Shown here in pieces: positions 1-5,746 of a stretch of DNA of 6,336 bases. The DNA is taken from the NCBI GenBank assembly GCA_036338025.1, contig JAYZDB010000232.1:1-6336 (forward strand). The letters run 5' to 3'. Each line of letters begins with the position of its first letter. Position 1 is the first letter of the stretch. The stretch is from JAYZDB01 sp036338025. GTDB lineage: Bacteria > Planctomycetota > UBA1135 > UBA2386. Under the pieces are notes generated by a model, which saw only the letters and a program-made list of their open reading frames with translations, made no database searches and was not told the origin of the DNA. Position numbers and translations under genes: made by a program.

Positions 1-201
1 CTCACGCTGAAGGCGTAGCACAGGCACACCGTGATACTCGTCCTCCGTCACGCCACACTCCAGGCCGAGTTCGGGCGTACCCGCAAGCAAGCACACATCC
101 ACACCCACCGCCTGCTGAGCGGCCATCGTCATCTCGAGGTAAGCCTCGATCCCTCCCGGGCTTTCCGGGTAATAACCGCTGGTGACGTGCAAGACCTTCA
201 C
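1..201 (-). CDS. Glycosyltransferase family 4 (GT-B fold), N-terminal fragment
   Basis: This is the first 67 codons of a glycosyltransferase; the rest lies beyond the left edge. The protein opens VKVLHVTSGYYPESPGGIEA, the first beta strand and glycine-rich loop of the GT-B N-terminal Rossmann domain. The GGIEAYL stretch (about residues 16-22) matches the GG-x-E acceptor-site motif common in GT4 enzymes. A second strand, VGVDVCLLAGTPE (about 33-45), follows. GT4 enzymes move a sugar from a nucleotide-sugar donor to a glycan or lipid acceptor at the cytoplasmic membrane face; donor and acceptor cannot be told from this part. I chose GTG at 199-201 because the family usually begins right at the KVLHV strand. 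An in-frame ATG at 217-219 would add six residues (MLCSGL). Neither has a clear Shine-Dalgarno sequence. It lies downstream of cysQ on the same strand, 138 nt away. The family call is firm, the start is not. Confidence 0.85.
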   Translation of the reverse strand, partial: MKVLHVTSGYYPESPGGIEAYLEMTMAAQQAVGVDVCLLAGTPELGLECGVTEDEYHGVPVLRLQRE

Positions 202-310
202 TAGGCCCGAACATAGCATGTCACGCAGCGTTGGTCGACAAACGACACGCGAAGCGGGAAGGTGCCAGACTGGAGCCCGGCTCGAACGCTCGCATCTGCT
301 TTTCGGTGCA

Positions 311-323
311 CACCCCAGGGGTG
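311..323. repeat. 13-bp palindrome CACCCC-A-GGGGTG after the cysQ stop
   Basis: A perfect 6-bp inverted repeat with a one-base centre sits 17 nt past the cysQ stop codon, read on the minus strand. Short flanks CGGT (305-308) and ACCG (324-327) can add four outer pairs across a bulge. It could be a transcript-end hairpin for cysQ or a protein site. No run of U follows it on the minus strand, so it is not a standard intrinsic terminator. The rest of 202-339 shows no gene that I can support. Confidence 0.35.
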
Positions 324-339
324 ACCGGTGCCTATTCCG

Positions 340-1152
340 TCAGGCCTCCAGCGCCCCACACGCTGCCAGAACCTCGATCACCTGATCACGCATCGCCGGT
401 CGGCAGACCACCAACTCGTGGTTCTTGGGGTCGGGCTGGTTGTAGGTATGAGGCTCGCCGCGCAACTTGCAGACATGCCAGCCAAGTGCGCGAGCGATGA
501 TCTCCGGAGCACAGGTATCCCACTCCTTGAGGCCAATCTTGTGGACATAGACATCAGCCTCACCCAACAACAACATGCCTACCTTGTTGCCAACGCTGCC
601 AGCCGGTGCTGCTTCGCCGTTGATCTCGGTGAGAAACCGTTCGACCCATTCAGGGGTATGGCTCCGACTGGCAGCCACCCGTGGTCGATCTGGAACCTGG
701 GAGTCGCCCTGCAACAACTCTCCGCTTCCCTCGAGTCCATACGATTCATGACCAGGTAGCGTAACGCCCCACATCAGCCGGTCCTGCGCCGGCAGAGACA
801 CCGCGCCTACGGCACACTCACCTCGAAAGGTAAGCGCGACGTGCACCGCCCAATCTGCACGGTTCTGGCCGAATTCCCTGGTTCCGTCGAGAGGATCCAC
901 AATCCACGTCCGGTCCTTCTCGAGGCGCTCAGGCGAATCAGCAGTCTCCTCGGACAACAGGCCGTCATCCGGATACCGCCCACGGATGAAGCCTTGCAGG
1001 TATCCGTCATTCGCCTGATCACCTATGTCGGCGAGTGTACGCCCCTCCCAGTTCCCGGTGTCCCGCAGCAACGCAGCACGTTGCCCCGCCACCCTGGCAG
1101 CTTCGATGGCAAACGCCAAGTCACGTTGCACCGCCTCTTTGGTGATTGTCAT
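340..1152 (-). CDS. cysQ: CysQ-type 3'(2'),5'-bisphosphate nucleotidase (PAP phosphatase)
   Basis: A 270-aa member of the inositol monophosphatase-like, Mg-dependent, lithium-sensitive phosphatase superfamily. It most likely hydrolyses 3'-phosphoadenosine 5'-phosphate to AMP in the cytoplasm, clearing the by-product of sulfate assimilation and sulfotransferases. Visible motifs are LLSEET (residues 65-70, metal-binding acidic pair E68/E69), WIVDPLDGTREF (83-94, metal ligands D86 and D89), SRSH (162-165), GSVGNK (185-190, where other CysQ proteins have GS-x-x-K) and EWDTCAPE (210-217, D212 as the third metal site). The DWAVHVAL stretch and the C-terminal YNQPDP...LVVCR ending resemble mycobacterial CysQ. 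Length is normal and all catalytic residues are present. The start is ATG at 1150-1152; there is no clear Shine-Dalgarno sequence before it, and the open frame continues upstream without family-like sequence. It is divergent from the MoxR operon and upstream of the glycosyltransferase. A general inositol monophosphatase activity is the main alternative. Confidence 0.93.
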   Translation of the reverse strand: MTITKEAVQRDLAFAIEAARVAGQRAALLRDTGNWEGRTLADIGDQANDGYLQGFIRGRYPDDGLLSEETADSPERLEKDRTWIVDPLDGTREFGQNRADWAVHVALTFRGECAVGAVSLPAQDRLMWGVTLPGHESYGLEGSGELLQGDSQVPDRPRVAASRSHTPEWVERFLTEINGEAAPAGSVGNKVGMLLLGEADVYVHKIGLKEWDTCAPEIIARALGWHVCKLRGEPHTYNQPDPKNHELVVCRPAMRDQVIEVLAACGALEA

Positions 1153-1179
1153 AGCCCAGAAGGTAACGCAGTCGGTCGC

Positions 1180-1242
1180 GAGATTCCCGTCAGGGTTTTG
1201 TCGGTGGCATGGTGCCGGCAGGGCCGGGCGACGGGAAATCTC
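1180..1242. repeat. Bulged inverted repeat between the divergent cysQ and MoxR genes
   Basis: GAGATTCCCGTC (1180-1191) pairs with GACGGGAAATCTC (1230-1242) over 12 base pairs with a single bulged A. The 38-nt loop contains an 8-bp palindrome TGCCGGCA (1213-1220) and a small GGCA/TGCC hairpin. It lies in the 144-nt spacer 1153-1296, which must hold the promoters for both divergent genes. It could be a leader hairpin in either transcript or a shared operator. A smaller hairpin, CACAT-6nt-ATGTG, lies at 1246-1261. I could not pick convincing -35/-10 boxes in this spacer. Confidence 0.45.
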
Positions 1243-1285
1243 AGCCACATGCTCGGATGTGCCGAAAAAGACAACGAACGCAGCT

Positions 1286-1291
1286 AAGGAG
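1286..1291 (+). promoter_or_regulatory. Strong ribosome binding site (AAGGAG) deciding the TTG start
   Basis: AAGGAG lies 5 nt before a TTG codon at 1297. No ATG or GTG lies close by in frame, so this site supports the rare TTG as the true start of the MoxR ATPase. Confidence 0.8.
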
Positions 1292-1296
1292 AGAAC

Positions 1297-2247
1297 TTGA
1301 CCTCGACCACCTCGACCACCTCGGCCAATGACACCGCCCAGCGGCTGTTTCAGGCCATCCGCGACTCGGTAGCCGACGTCGTAGCAGTCGACGATCAGGT
1401 TATCGAGACCCTGATCATCGCCATGTTCGCCGGGGGGCACTCCCTGATCGAGGGCATTCCGGGCATCGGCAAGACACTTCTTGCTCGCACCATGGCGCGG
1501 TGTGTCGACTGTGACTTCCACCGGATCCAGTTCACTAACGACCTGATGCCCTCGGACATCGTCGGCACCTCGATCTGGCGACAGAGCCACGAGGAGTTCA
1601 CGTTCTCCAAGGGTCCGTTGTTCAGCAACATCGTGCTGGCCGATGAAATCAACCGGACAAGCCCCAGGACGCTGTCCTGCCTCCTGGAGGCAATGGAAAA
1701 CGGTACGGTATCCATCGATGGCCAGGTCACCTCATTGGCTGAACCGTTCCTGGTGTGGGCAACCCGCAACCCGATCGAGTTTCACGGCACCTATCCGATT
1801 CCAGAGGCCGCCATTGACCGCTTCCTGGTTCGTGTCGAGCTGGGCTACCCGCGGCACGAACACGAAATTGCCCTATATCAAGGCCGTAACCCTGAAGACC
1901 AACTCGCAGCACTCAAACCTGTCATTTCGAGAACCCAACTCATCGAAATGAAGCAAGCCGCACAGGATATCCGGATCAGCGCACCGGTCGCTACCTACTG
2001 TTACCGAGTCATCGAGGCCACACGCCAACACGAAGCCCTCGCTCTAGGTGCAAGCCCTCGGGCAGCCCTCAGCTTGATCCAAGCAGCCAAGGCCAAAGCA
2101 TTCCTAGCCGGTCGAACTTCGGTATTGCCCGACGACCTTATCGAGATGGCGAAGCCAGTACTCTGCCATCGGCTGTTCTTCAAAGGCAGCGGCGAAACAT
2201 CCGAGCTGGTCGAACAGATCCTCGCCAACACCCCGGTCGAGCTGTAG
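1297..2247 (+). CDS. MoxR-family AAA+ ATPase
   Basis: A 316-aa AAA+ ATPase of the MoxR family, cytoplasmic and thought to act as a chaperone-like remodelling machine on partner proteins encoded beside it. Motifs in order: Walker A GIPGIGKT (residues 53-60), the MoxR-typical QFTNDLMPSDIVG (78-90), Walker B IVLADE followed by INR (112-120), sensor 1 ATRNP (155-159), the EFHGTYPIPEAAIDRF block (161-176, with R175 as the likely arginine finger) and sensor 2 GASPRA (251-256). The C-terminal lid domain ends at 316. Length is normal and nothing is missing. The start is TTG with an AAGGAG site 5 nt upstream. The first ten codons are a threonine/serine-rich repeat, outside the conserved fold. Only 7 nt separate it from the DUF58 gene, so the three genes to 5169 are surely one transcript. 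The true substrate is not known from sequence; the DUF58 and transglutaminase proteins are the obvious partners. Confidence 0.96.
   Translation: MTSTTSTTSANDTAQRLFQAIRDSVADVVAVDDQVIETLIIAMFAGGHSLIEGIPGIGKTLLARTMARCVDCDFHRIQFTNDLMPSDIVGTSIWRQSHEEFTFSKGPLFSNIVLADEINRTSPRTLSCLLEAMENGTVSIDGQVTSLAEPFLVWATRNPIEFHGTYPIPEAAIDRFLVRVELGYPRHEHEIALYQGRNPEDQLAALKPVISRTQLIEMKQAAQDIRISAPVATYCYRVIEATRQHEALALGASPRAALSLIQAAKAKAFLAGRTSVLPDDLIEMAKPVLCHRLFFKGSGETSELVEQILANTPVEL
1300..1326 (+). repeat. Three tandem 9-bp repeats at the MoxR gene start
   Basis: ACCTCGACC occurs twice and is followed by ACCTCGGCC, one mismatch, giving three tandem 9-bp units. They directly follow the TTG start and encode Thr-Ser-Thr, Thr-Ser-Thr, Thr-Ser-Ala. 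The unit is a multiple of three, so gain or loss would change the length of a disordered N-terminal tail without a frameshift. Confidence 0.8.
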
Positions 2248-2254
2248 CGAATCT

Positions 2255-3238
2255 GTGATGCGTCCCACCCGCTTCGGATCCAAGGCGGTCGTCTTCTACG
2301 CAACGCTGGTGGGCGCGTTCTACGCCGTACCCTATCTCAACCTGTTCTTCCTGCTGTTGGCCTTCGCAAGTGTGTTGGGGCTCCTCAACCTCTATTGGAC
2401 ATGGCGCAACATTCGAGGAGTCCGGGGGAGCATGAGCGAGATCGCTCCGTACTCTGCAGACAGCCGTCCGACTGCCCAATTGTGCCTATCGAGCACATCG
2501 ACTCTGCGCTGCCATCACCACCTGCACGCAGCCATCTGTATCGACGGCAAGGAAACTCGTCTTGCCGAACACTTCAACCTTGATGGCAACCAGATCCAAC
2601 ACATCCAAGTGCAACTGCCAGCTCTCCCGAGAGGGATCCACCCGGTCGAAGGGCTGCGAGTCGGCACGATCTATCCCTTCGGTACATTGGTCACCTGGCG
2701 CGAACTTGCTGCTCCTGGACACCTGATCGTCTATCCCAAGCCCGCTGACCTTAGACAATGCCTCAAGACAAACCGGGTCGCAGGACTGAGCGCGTTCGGA
2801 GGCGTGTTGTCCGAAGACCAAGGGCCCGCGGGGCTACGGGAATACCGTGAGGGGGACGAGCTGCGGAGCGTGCACTGGAAGGCGACTGCGCGCCGACAGG
2901 AACTCGTCGCCAAGGAACTCGAATCGGATTCGAACCCGGGAGTCGAGGTTCGTCTCGACCTGCGGGCCGAAACCGAAGACTTGGAACAAGCGCTCTCACT
3001 CATCACCGCGCTGGCGTTGGAGTGTCGAACCAACAAGGCACTGCTCACTCTCCATACGCAGAACCACTCGGCCACATACGGCCGGGATCATCGACCCTTC
3101 GATCAATTGTTTCTGTATCTAGCGGGGACTGGCAGACTGCCAGAAGACTCTGATGCACCACCGGTCGTGTCGCCTTCGGCATTGTGTCGGCCCTTGACGA
3201 GGAACACCAAGAAGCAGCGCGCGGAGGCTCTGGTATGA
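2255..3238 (+). CDS. DUF58 domain membrane protein
   Basis: A 327-aa DUF58 protein, the usual middle member of MoxR-DUF58-transglutaminase cassettes. Two hydrophobic segments near the N terminus (about residues 12-28 and 30-48) form a membrane hairpin, followed by a soluble region that should lie in the cytoplasm. The DUF58 signature is clear: GLREYREGDELRSVHWKATAR (around 193-213), with the conserved GD (200-201) and HWK (207-209), then a KELE stretch and the strand VEVRLDL. In related proteins this part is a von Willebrand A-like fold, but I see no classic DxSxS metal site here. The exact role is unknown for the family. It begins 7 nt after the ATPase; GTG at 2255 or ATG at 2258 differ by one residue, and I see no strong Shine-Dalgarno sequence, which fits translational coupling to the upstream stop. 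Its stop overlaps the next start (ATGA). Confidence 0.92.
   Translation: MMRPTRFGSKAVVFYATLVGAFYAVPYLNLFFLLLAFASVLGLLNLYWTWRNIRGVRGSMSEIAPYSADSRPTAQLCLSSTSTLRCHHHLHAAICIDGKETRLAEHFNLDGNQIQHIQVQLPALPRGIHPVEGLRVGTIYPFGTLVTWRELAAPGHLIVYPKPADLRQCLKTNRVAGLSAFGGVLSEDQGPAGLREYREGDELRSVHWKATARRQELVAKELESDSNPGVEVRLDLRAETEDLEQALSLITALALECRTNKALLTLHTQNHSATYGRDHRPFDQLFLYLAGTGRLPEDSDAPPVVSPSALCRPLTRNTKKQRAEALV
3223..3227 (+). promoter_or_regulatory. RBS (GGAGG) setting the transglutaminase start inside DUF58
   Basis: GGAGG lies 7 nt before ATG at 3235, inside the last codons of the DUF58 gene. It favours this ATG over the in-frame GTG at 3184 and produces the ATGA overlap. Confidence 0.8.
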
Positions 3239-5169
3239 CCTCACAACTGCGCTTGTGCATGATGATCTTGGTGGTCCTGAACCTGGTGTTCGTGCAGATC
3301 ACCGGCGCGGCCAGCCTGCGCTGGATGCTGCCCTGGTTCGCATTGGCGGTCCTTGCTCCGGTACTCAGCCCGCTCCAGAAATACTGGTCGTATCGATTGG
3401 CCTGGAACATCGGGCTGTTGGCGATCTTCGGGCTCCTCCTGAAGGACATCCGAGAAGCCGGCCTACAGTACATGTTGGAGGACGGACTCATCCTCGCTGC
3501 GTTTTGCCAGGTGCACGTTCTCAACAACCTCGCAAAACAAAACCGTCCCGACCTGCTGTTCTTCAATTCGTTCCTGATCGCGCTCGTCACGGGGTTCTTC
3601 TGCCAGAATCTGGCCTACTCAATCGTGTTCGGCATCTACGCGGTGACTCTGGTCATCGCAATCTGCATCTCCTCAGCCAGCACCGTCGGAACCCTCCCAC
3701 ATCGACACCTCACAGCGCGAGAACTCTGGTTGGTACTCGGGCGTGGATTCAAGATGGCGTTCATTGCCATTTTCCTGACCGGCCTGGTATTCGCATTCTG
3801 GCCGCGTGATTTCGAACGTGAAGGTCTGGTCGAAAACAAGATCGCCCAAACTTCGGCGGCGTCACAACTCGGATTTACTGACCAGATCCGGTTGGACAAT
3901 AAGGGCATTACCGCCAAGACCAACCGCGTCGTCATTCGCGCGAAGCTCTTGCGAGGTAGCCGAACGCAGGTGTCGGAATACTGGCGCGGTGCGACCTTCA
4001 CGAACCTTCGGAAGCACGGTTGGTGGGCGGACACGAATCCGCAGGGCAACGTCTACACAAGCTCCAGGCGACTCGACGAGCCTTGGAAGCGACTGTCCGC
4101 ATCTGAGTTCTCCAGGGCAGGGCGACTTGGCGCATCCGTGGCAGTAGAACTCTCCGGGGCACACCCACAGGCCTTGTTCGCTCCCCTCGCGGCAAATCGC
4201 ATGCAGTTCGAGTGCGGTGCCTGGCCTCTGCTGGATGGCGTCTTCCGCATCACCAGCCGTAACACCGACAAGATCCGCTACACGGTTGATCTCCGGCTTG
4301 CAGACGACCAGCCACATGTAGCAAAAGCCAAGTACCTACGCGATCTCCAGACGCTACGTCCATCAGCTCTACCCCCTGAAACCGCCGCGCTGCACGACGC
4401 TGTTTCCAGAGAGGTCCCGCCAGCAGCCAGCCCCGTACAGGTCGCCGGGATCATCCAGAGATACCTGGTGGAGCACCGCAGCTACTTCCTACCCGGTGAA
4501 AGTGGCGCTGCGGACAGCCTGCGGGGATTCATCGCTGGTGAAGGGGGTGGTCACTGTGAGTTCTTCGCTTCCACCATGGTGATCCTGCTACGCAAGTTCG
4601 GCATCCCCTGCCGGATGGTCAGTGGCTACCACGCACACGAATGGAACCACGCTGAAAACGAGTTGACGATCCGAAGCAACCACGCCCACGCCTGGGTTGA
4701 GATGTGGAGGCCGGGAATCGGCTGGCTCACCCTTGACCCTACTCCCACAAGCGCGGGCTTCGCGGAACCGTCGGCAACGATGTTCTCTGAGATGGGGGAG
4801 TCTCTGCGGGAACTTTGGGCGAAAGTCACCACCTTCGACGCCAGCGATCGGAGTTCCGTGGTCGGGTGGACCAAGACACAGCTCTTCGACCTGGGAAACT
4901 CGATTCTGGAGAACCCTGTCTGGTTTCTCAGCAGCCTCGCTGCCTTGTTCGTGTTGCGGCGCCTGATGCGCCGTCAGCGGCCGTCACCACGCCAGACACC
5001 GGCTGTGACAAACTACCTCCGCACCTTGCGGCAGCTCGACCTCACACTCCGGCCAGGGGAAACACCGCGGCAACTGCTGACGAGAGCCTCGCGCAACGAC
5101 TTGCCAGAAGCAGACCAGCGTCTTCTCACCCACGCGACGGCGAACCACGAGCAGGACCGCTACAGCTAG
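3235..5169 (+). CDS. tgpA: TgpA-like membrane transglutaminase (DUF3488 + transglutaminase core)
   Basis: A 644-aa membrane protein with the full TgpA layout. The N-terminal DUF3488 part has about six hydrophobic helices (roughly residues 7-24, 30-46, 55-69, 106-123, 126-146 and 173-189). A large exported region of about 370 residues follows and contains the transglutaminase-like domain. Its Cys-His-Asp triad is intact: C441 in GGHCEFFAS, H485 in HAHAWVE and D501 in LDPTP. A last membrane helix (about 561-578) leads to a cytoplasmic tail rich in Arg, with YLRTLRQLDLTLRPGETPRQ resembling the tail found after such domains. In Pseudomonas aeruginosa TgpA is an essential periplasmic transglutaminase; the physiological substrate is not established, and relatives may act as proteases or amidases. 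I chose ATG at 3235 because of the GGAGG site and the 4-base overlap with DUF58; GTG at 3184 would add 17 charged residues in front of the first helix. It is the last gene of the operon. Confidence 0.95.
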   Translation: MTSQLRLCMMILVVLNLVFVQITGAASLRWMLPWFALAVLAPVLSPLQKYWSYRLAWNIGLLAIFGLLLKDIREAGLQYMLEDGLILAAFCQVHVLNNLAKQNRPDLLFFNSFLIALVTGFFCQNLAYSIVFGIYAVTLVIAICISSASTVGTLPHRHLTARELWLVLGRGFKMAFIAIFLTGLVFAFWPRDFEREGLVENKIAQTSAASQLGFTDQIRLDNKGITAKTNRVVIRAKLLRGSRTQVSEYWRGATFTNLRKHGWWADTNPQGNVYTSSRRLDEPWKRLSASEFSRAGRLGASVAVELSGAHPQALFAPLAANRMQFECGAWPLLDGVFRITSRNTDKIRYTVDLRLADDQPHVAKAKYLRDLQTLRPSALPPETAALHDAVSREVPPAASPVQVAGIIQRYLVEHRSYFLPGESGAADSLRGFIAGEGGGHCEFFASTMVILLRKFGIPCRMVSGYHAHEWNHAENELTIRSNHAHAWVEMWRPGIGWLTLDPTPTSAGFAEPSATMFSEMGESLRELWAKVTTFDASDRSSVVGWTKTQLFDLGNSILENPVWFLSSLAALFVLRRLMRRQRPSPRQTPAVTNYLRTLRQLDLTLRPGETPRQLLTRASRNDLPEADQRLLTHATANHEQDRYS

Positions 5170-5181
5170 GCAAATTGCCCG

Positions 5182-5206
5182 GTTGAGTCACGGTAATCGC
5201 CTCAAC
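5182..5206 (+). other. Weak hairpin 12 nt after the operon's last stop
   Basis: GTTGAG (5182-5187) and CTCAAC (5201-5206) form a perfect 6-bp stem with a 13-nt loop, in which CG/CG can add two pairs. It lies where the MoxR operon should end. There is no run of T behind it, so it would be a weak or Rho-assisted end at best. Confidence 0.3.
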
Positions 5207-5251
5207 TAGAGAGGTTTCGGTCAAAAATCCGCTTCGAACTTGTAGTTCCGG

Positions 5252-5265
5252 ACGTTTCTAAACGT
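5252..5265. promoter_or_regulatory. 14-bp palindrome, candidate operator of the winged-helix gene
   Basis: ACGTTTCTAAACGT is a perfect inverted repeat of 6 bp with a 2-nt centre, ending 22 nt before the ATG at 5288. A smaller GAAC-5nt-GTTC repeat lies just before it (5236-5248). This is the AT-richest part of the spacer 5170-5287 and the position suits a promoter-overlapping operator. The downstream gene encodes a likely DNA-binding protein, so self-regulation is a natural guess. I could not assign clear -35/-10 boxes. Confidence 0.4.
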
Positions 5266-5287
5266 AGACCTCATAGAAGAAACCCAG

Positions 5288-5605
5288 ATGTTCCGCCACG
5301 AGTTGTCCGACTTCCTACGACGCGTCCTCGACGCCATCGATCATCTCCCGGACGGTGTGATGGTCGATGGTTGGTTCGAGCCGGACCCTCGTCACCTCCG
5401 GTCGATCGCCAGGGCAATCGGGGCCGAGGAACAAGACGTTCGCGAAGCTGTGCTCGGTCTGGAAGCGAGGGCCTGTCTCGTCCAGGAGACTATCGGGTTC
5501 CCAGGAATCGAGACGATCCACTTGTGGAAAGTCCACCCGCAGTTACGAGCCGACATCGCCGTCCCCAAGCCGAGGTACCGGCCAGCCGTCAAGAAGGACT
5601 GCTGA
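5288..5605 (+). CDS. Small winged-helix-like protein, function unknown
   Basis: A 105-aa protein that I cannot assign to a named family. The middle has the order of a winged helix: an initial helix (residues 2-18), HLRSIARAIGAEEQDVREAV (36-55) as a helix-turn-helix, with IARAIG then a turn and the likely recognition helix, continued by LGLEARACLV (56-65), which resembles the LE-x-x-G-L-V ending of many MarR- or GntR-like domains, and then a probable two-strand wing (65-82, around a GFPGIE turn). The C terminus is basic and proline-rich (KPRYRP...KK) and may be flexible. No sensor domain, signal peptide or membrane segment is seen. The ATG at 5288 has only a weak AGAAGA site 7 nt before it. 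Third codon positions are strongly G/C throughout, which supports real coding. It lies 118 nt after the MoxR operon, with its own palindrome upstream, and 141 nt before the S51-like gene. Role as regulator is inference. Confidence 0.75.
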   Translation: MFRHELSDFLRRVLDAIDHLPDGVMVDGWFEPDPRHLRSIARAIGAEEQDVREAVLGLEARACLVQETIGFPGIETIHLWKVHPQLRADIAVPKPRYRPAVKKDC

Positions 5606-5620
5606 GCGGGTCCGCCTCCG

Positions 5621-5736
5621 CCAAGGTCGCAGGAACAACCCCGGGTCTGGATTCCCGCGCCAAACCACCCATGAGTTTCGCGCGATGTGGGGCACATCCG
5701 GTATCCTCGCGGGTGCCCCGCTACCTGCGACCTTGG
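5621..5736 (+). ncRNA. Candidate structured leader RNA closed by a perfect 13-bp stem
   Basis: CCAAGGTCGCAGG (5621-5633) is exactly complementary to CCTGCGACCTTGG (5724-5736), closing a 90-nt interior. The interior holds further local hairpins: GATGTG-GGG-CACATC (5684-5698, six pairs), GCGGG-TGC-CCCGC (5709-5721, five pairs) and a weaker CGGG/CCCG pair (5642-5657). The whole would fold as a multibranched junction behind one closing stem, a layout shared by many riboswitches and leader RNAs. The 3' arm reaches the first two bases of the GGAG ribosome site of the next gene, so closing the stem could lower its translation. I recognise no known riboswitch consensus. Immediate flanks show no target-site duplication, which speaks against a small mobile element. 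Confidence 0.45.
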
Positions 5737-5738
5737 AG
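5735..5738 (+). promoter_or_regulatory. RBS (GGAG) for the S51-like gene, overlapped by the leader stem
   Basis: GGAG lies 8 nt before the GTG at 5747 and fixes this as the start. Its first two bases belong to the 3' arm of the 13-bp leader stem. Confidence 0.65.
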
Positions 5739-5746
5739 CTTGTTCC

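Noticed and set aside
2..214. Minus-strand 70-codon frame at the left edge
   Set aside because: It is a frame-shifted shadow of the glycosyltransferase, whose true frame gives an unmistakable KVLHVTSGYYPE start.
202..342. A possible cysQ-glycosyltransferase fusion through the single TGA at 340-342, since the two genes share a frame with no other stop between
   Set aside because: An open stretch of 46 codons is unremarkable in GC-rich DNA, and the translated linker looks like noise. No selenocysteine context was seen.
1153..1590. Extension of the cysQ reading frame upstream by 146 codons on the minus strand
   Set aside because: The added part has no phosphatase-like sequence, it overlaps the conserved MoxR Walker A region on the other strand, and the family begins near ATG 1152.
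3184..3234. GTG at 3184 as the start of the transglutaminase gene
   Set aside because: It would add 17 charged residues before the first membrane helix; ATG 3235 has a GGAGG site at 7 nt and the usual ATGA overlap.
5182..5206. An intrinsic terminator after the MoxR operon
   Set aside because: The stem is short, the loop is long, and there is no T run after it; kept only as a weak hairpin.
5183..5211. TTGAGT followed by TAGAGA as a sigma-70-like promoter for the winged-helix gene
   Set aside because: The -10 match is only about half and the spacing is not ideal; it also overlaps the weak hairpin, so I did not list it.
5621..5736. The 13-bp inverted repeat as ends of a tiny transposable element (MITE)
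   Set aside because: The bases next to the two arms do not match as a target-site duplication, and no second copy occurs in the window.
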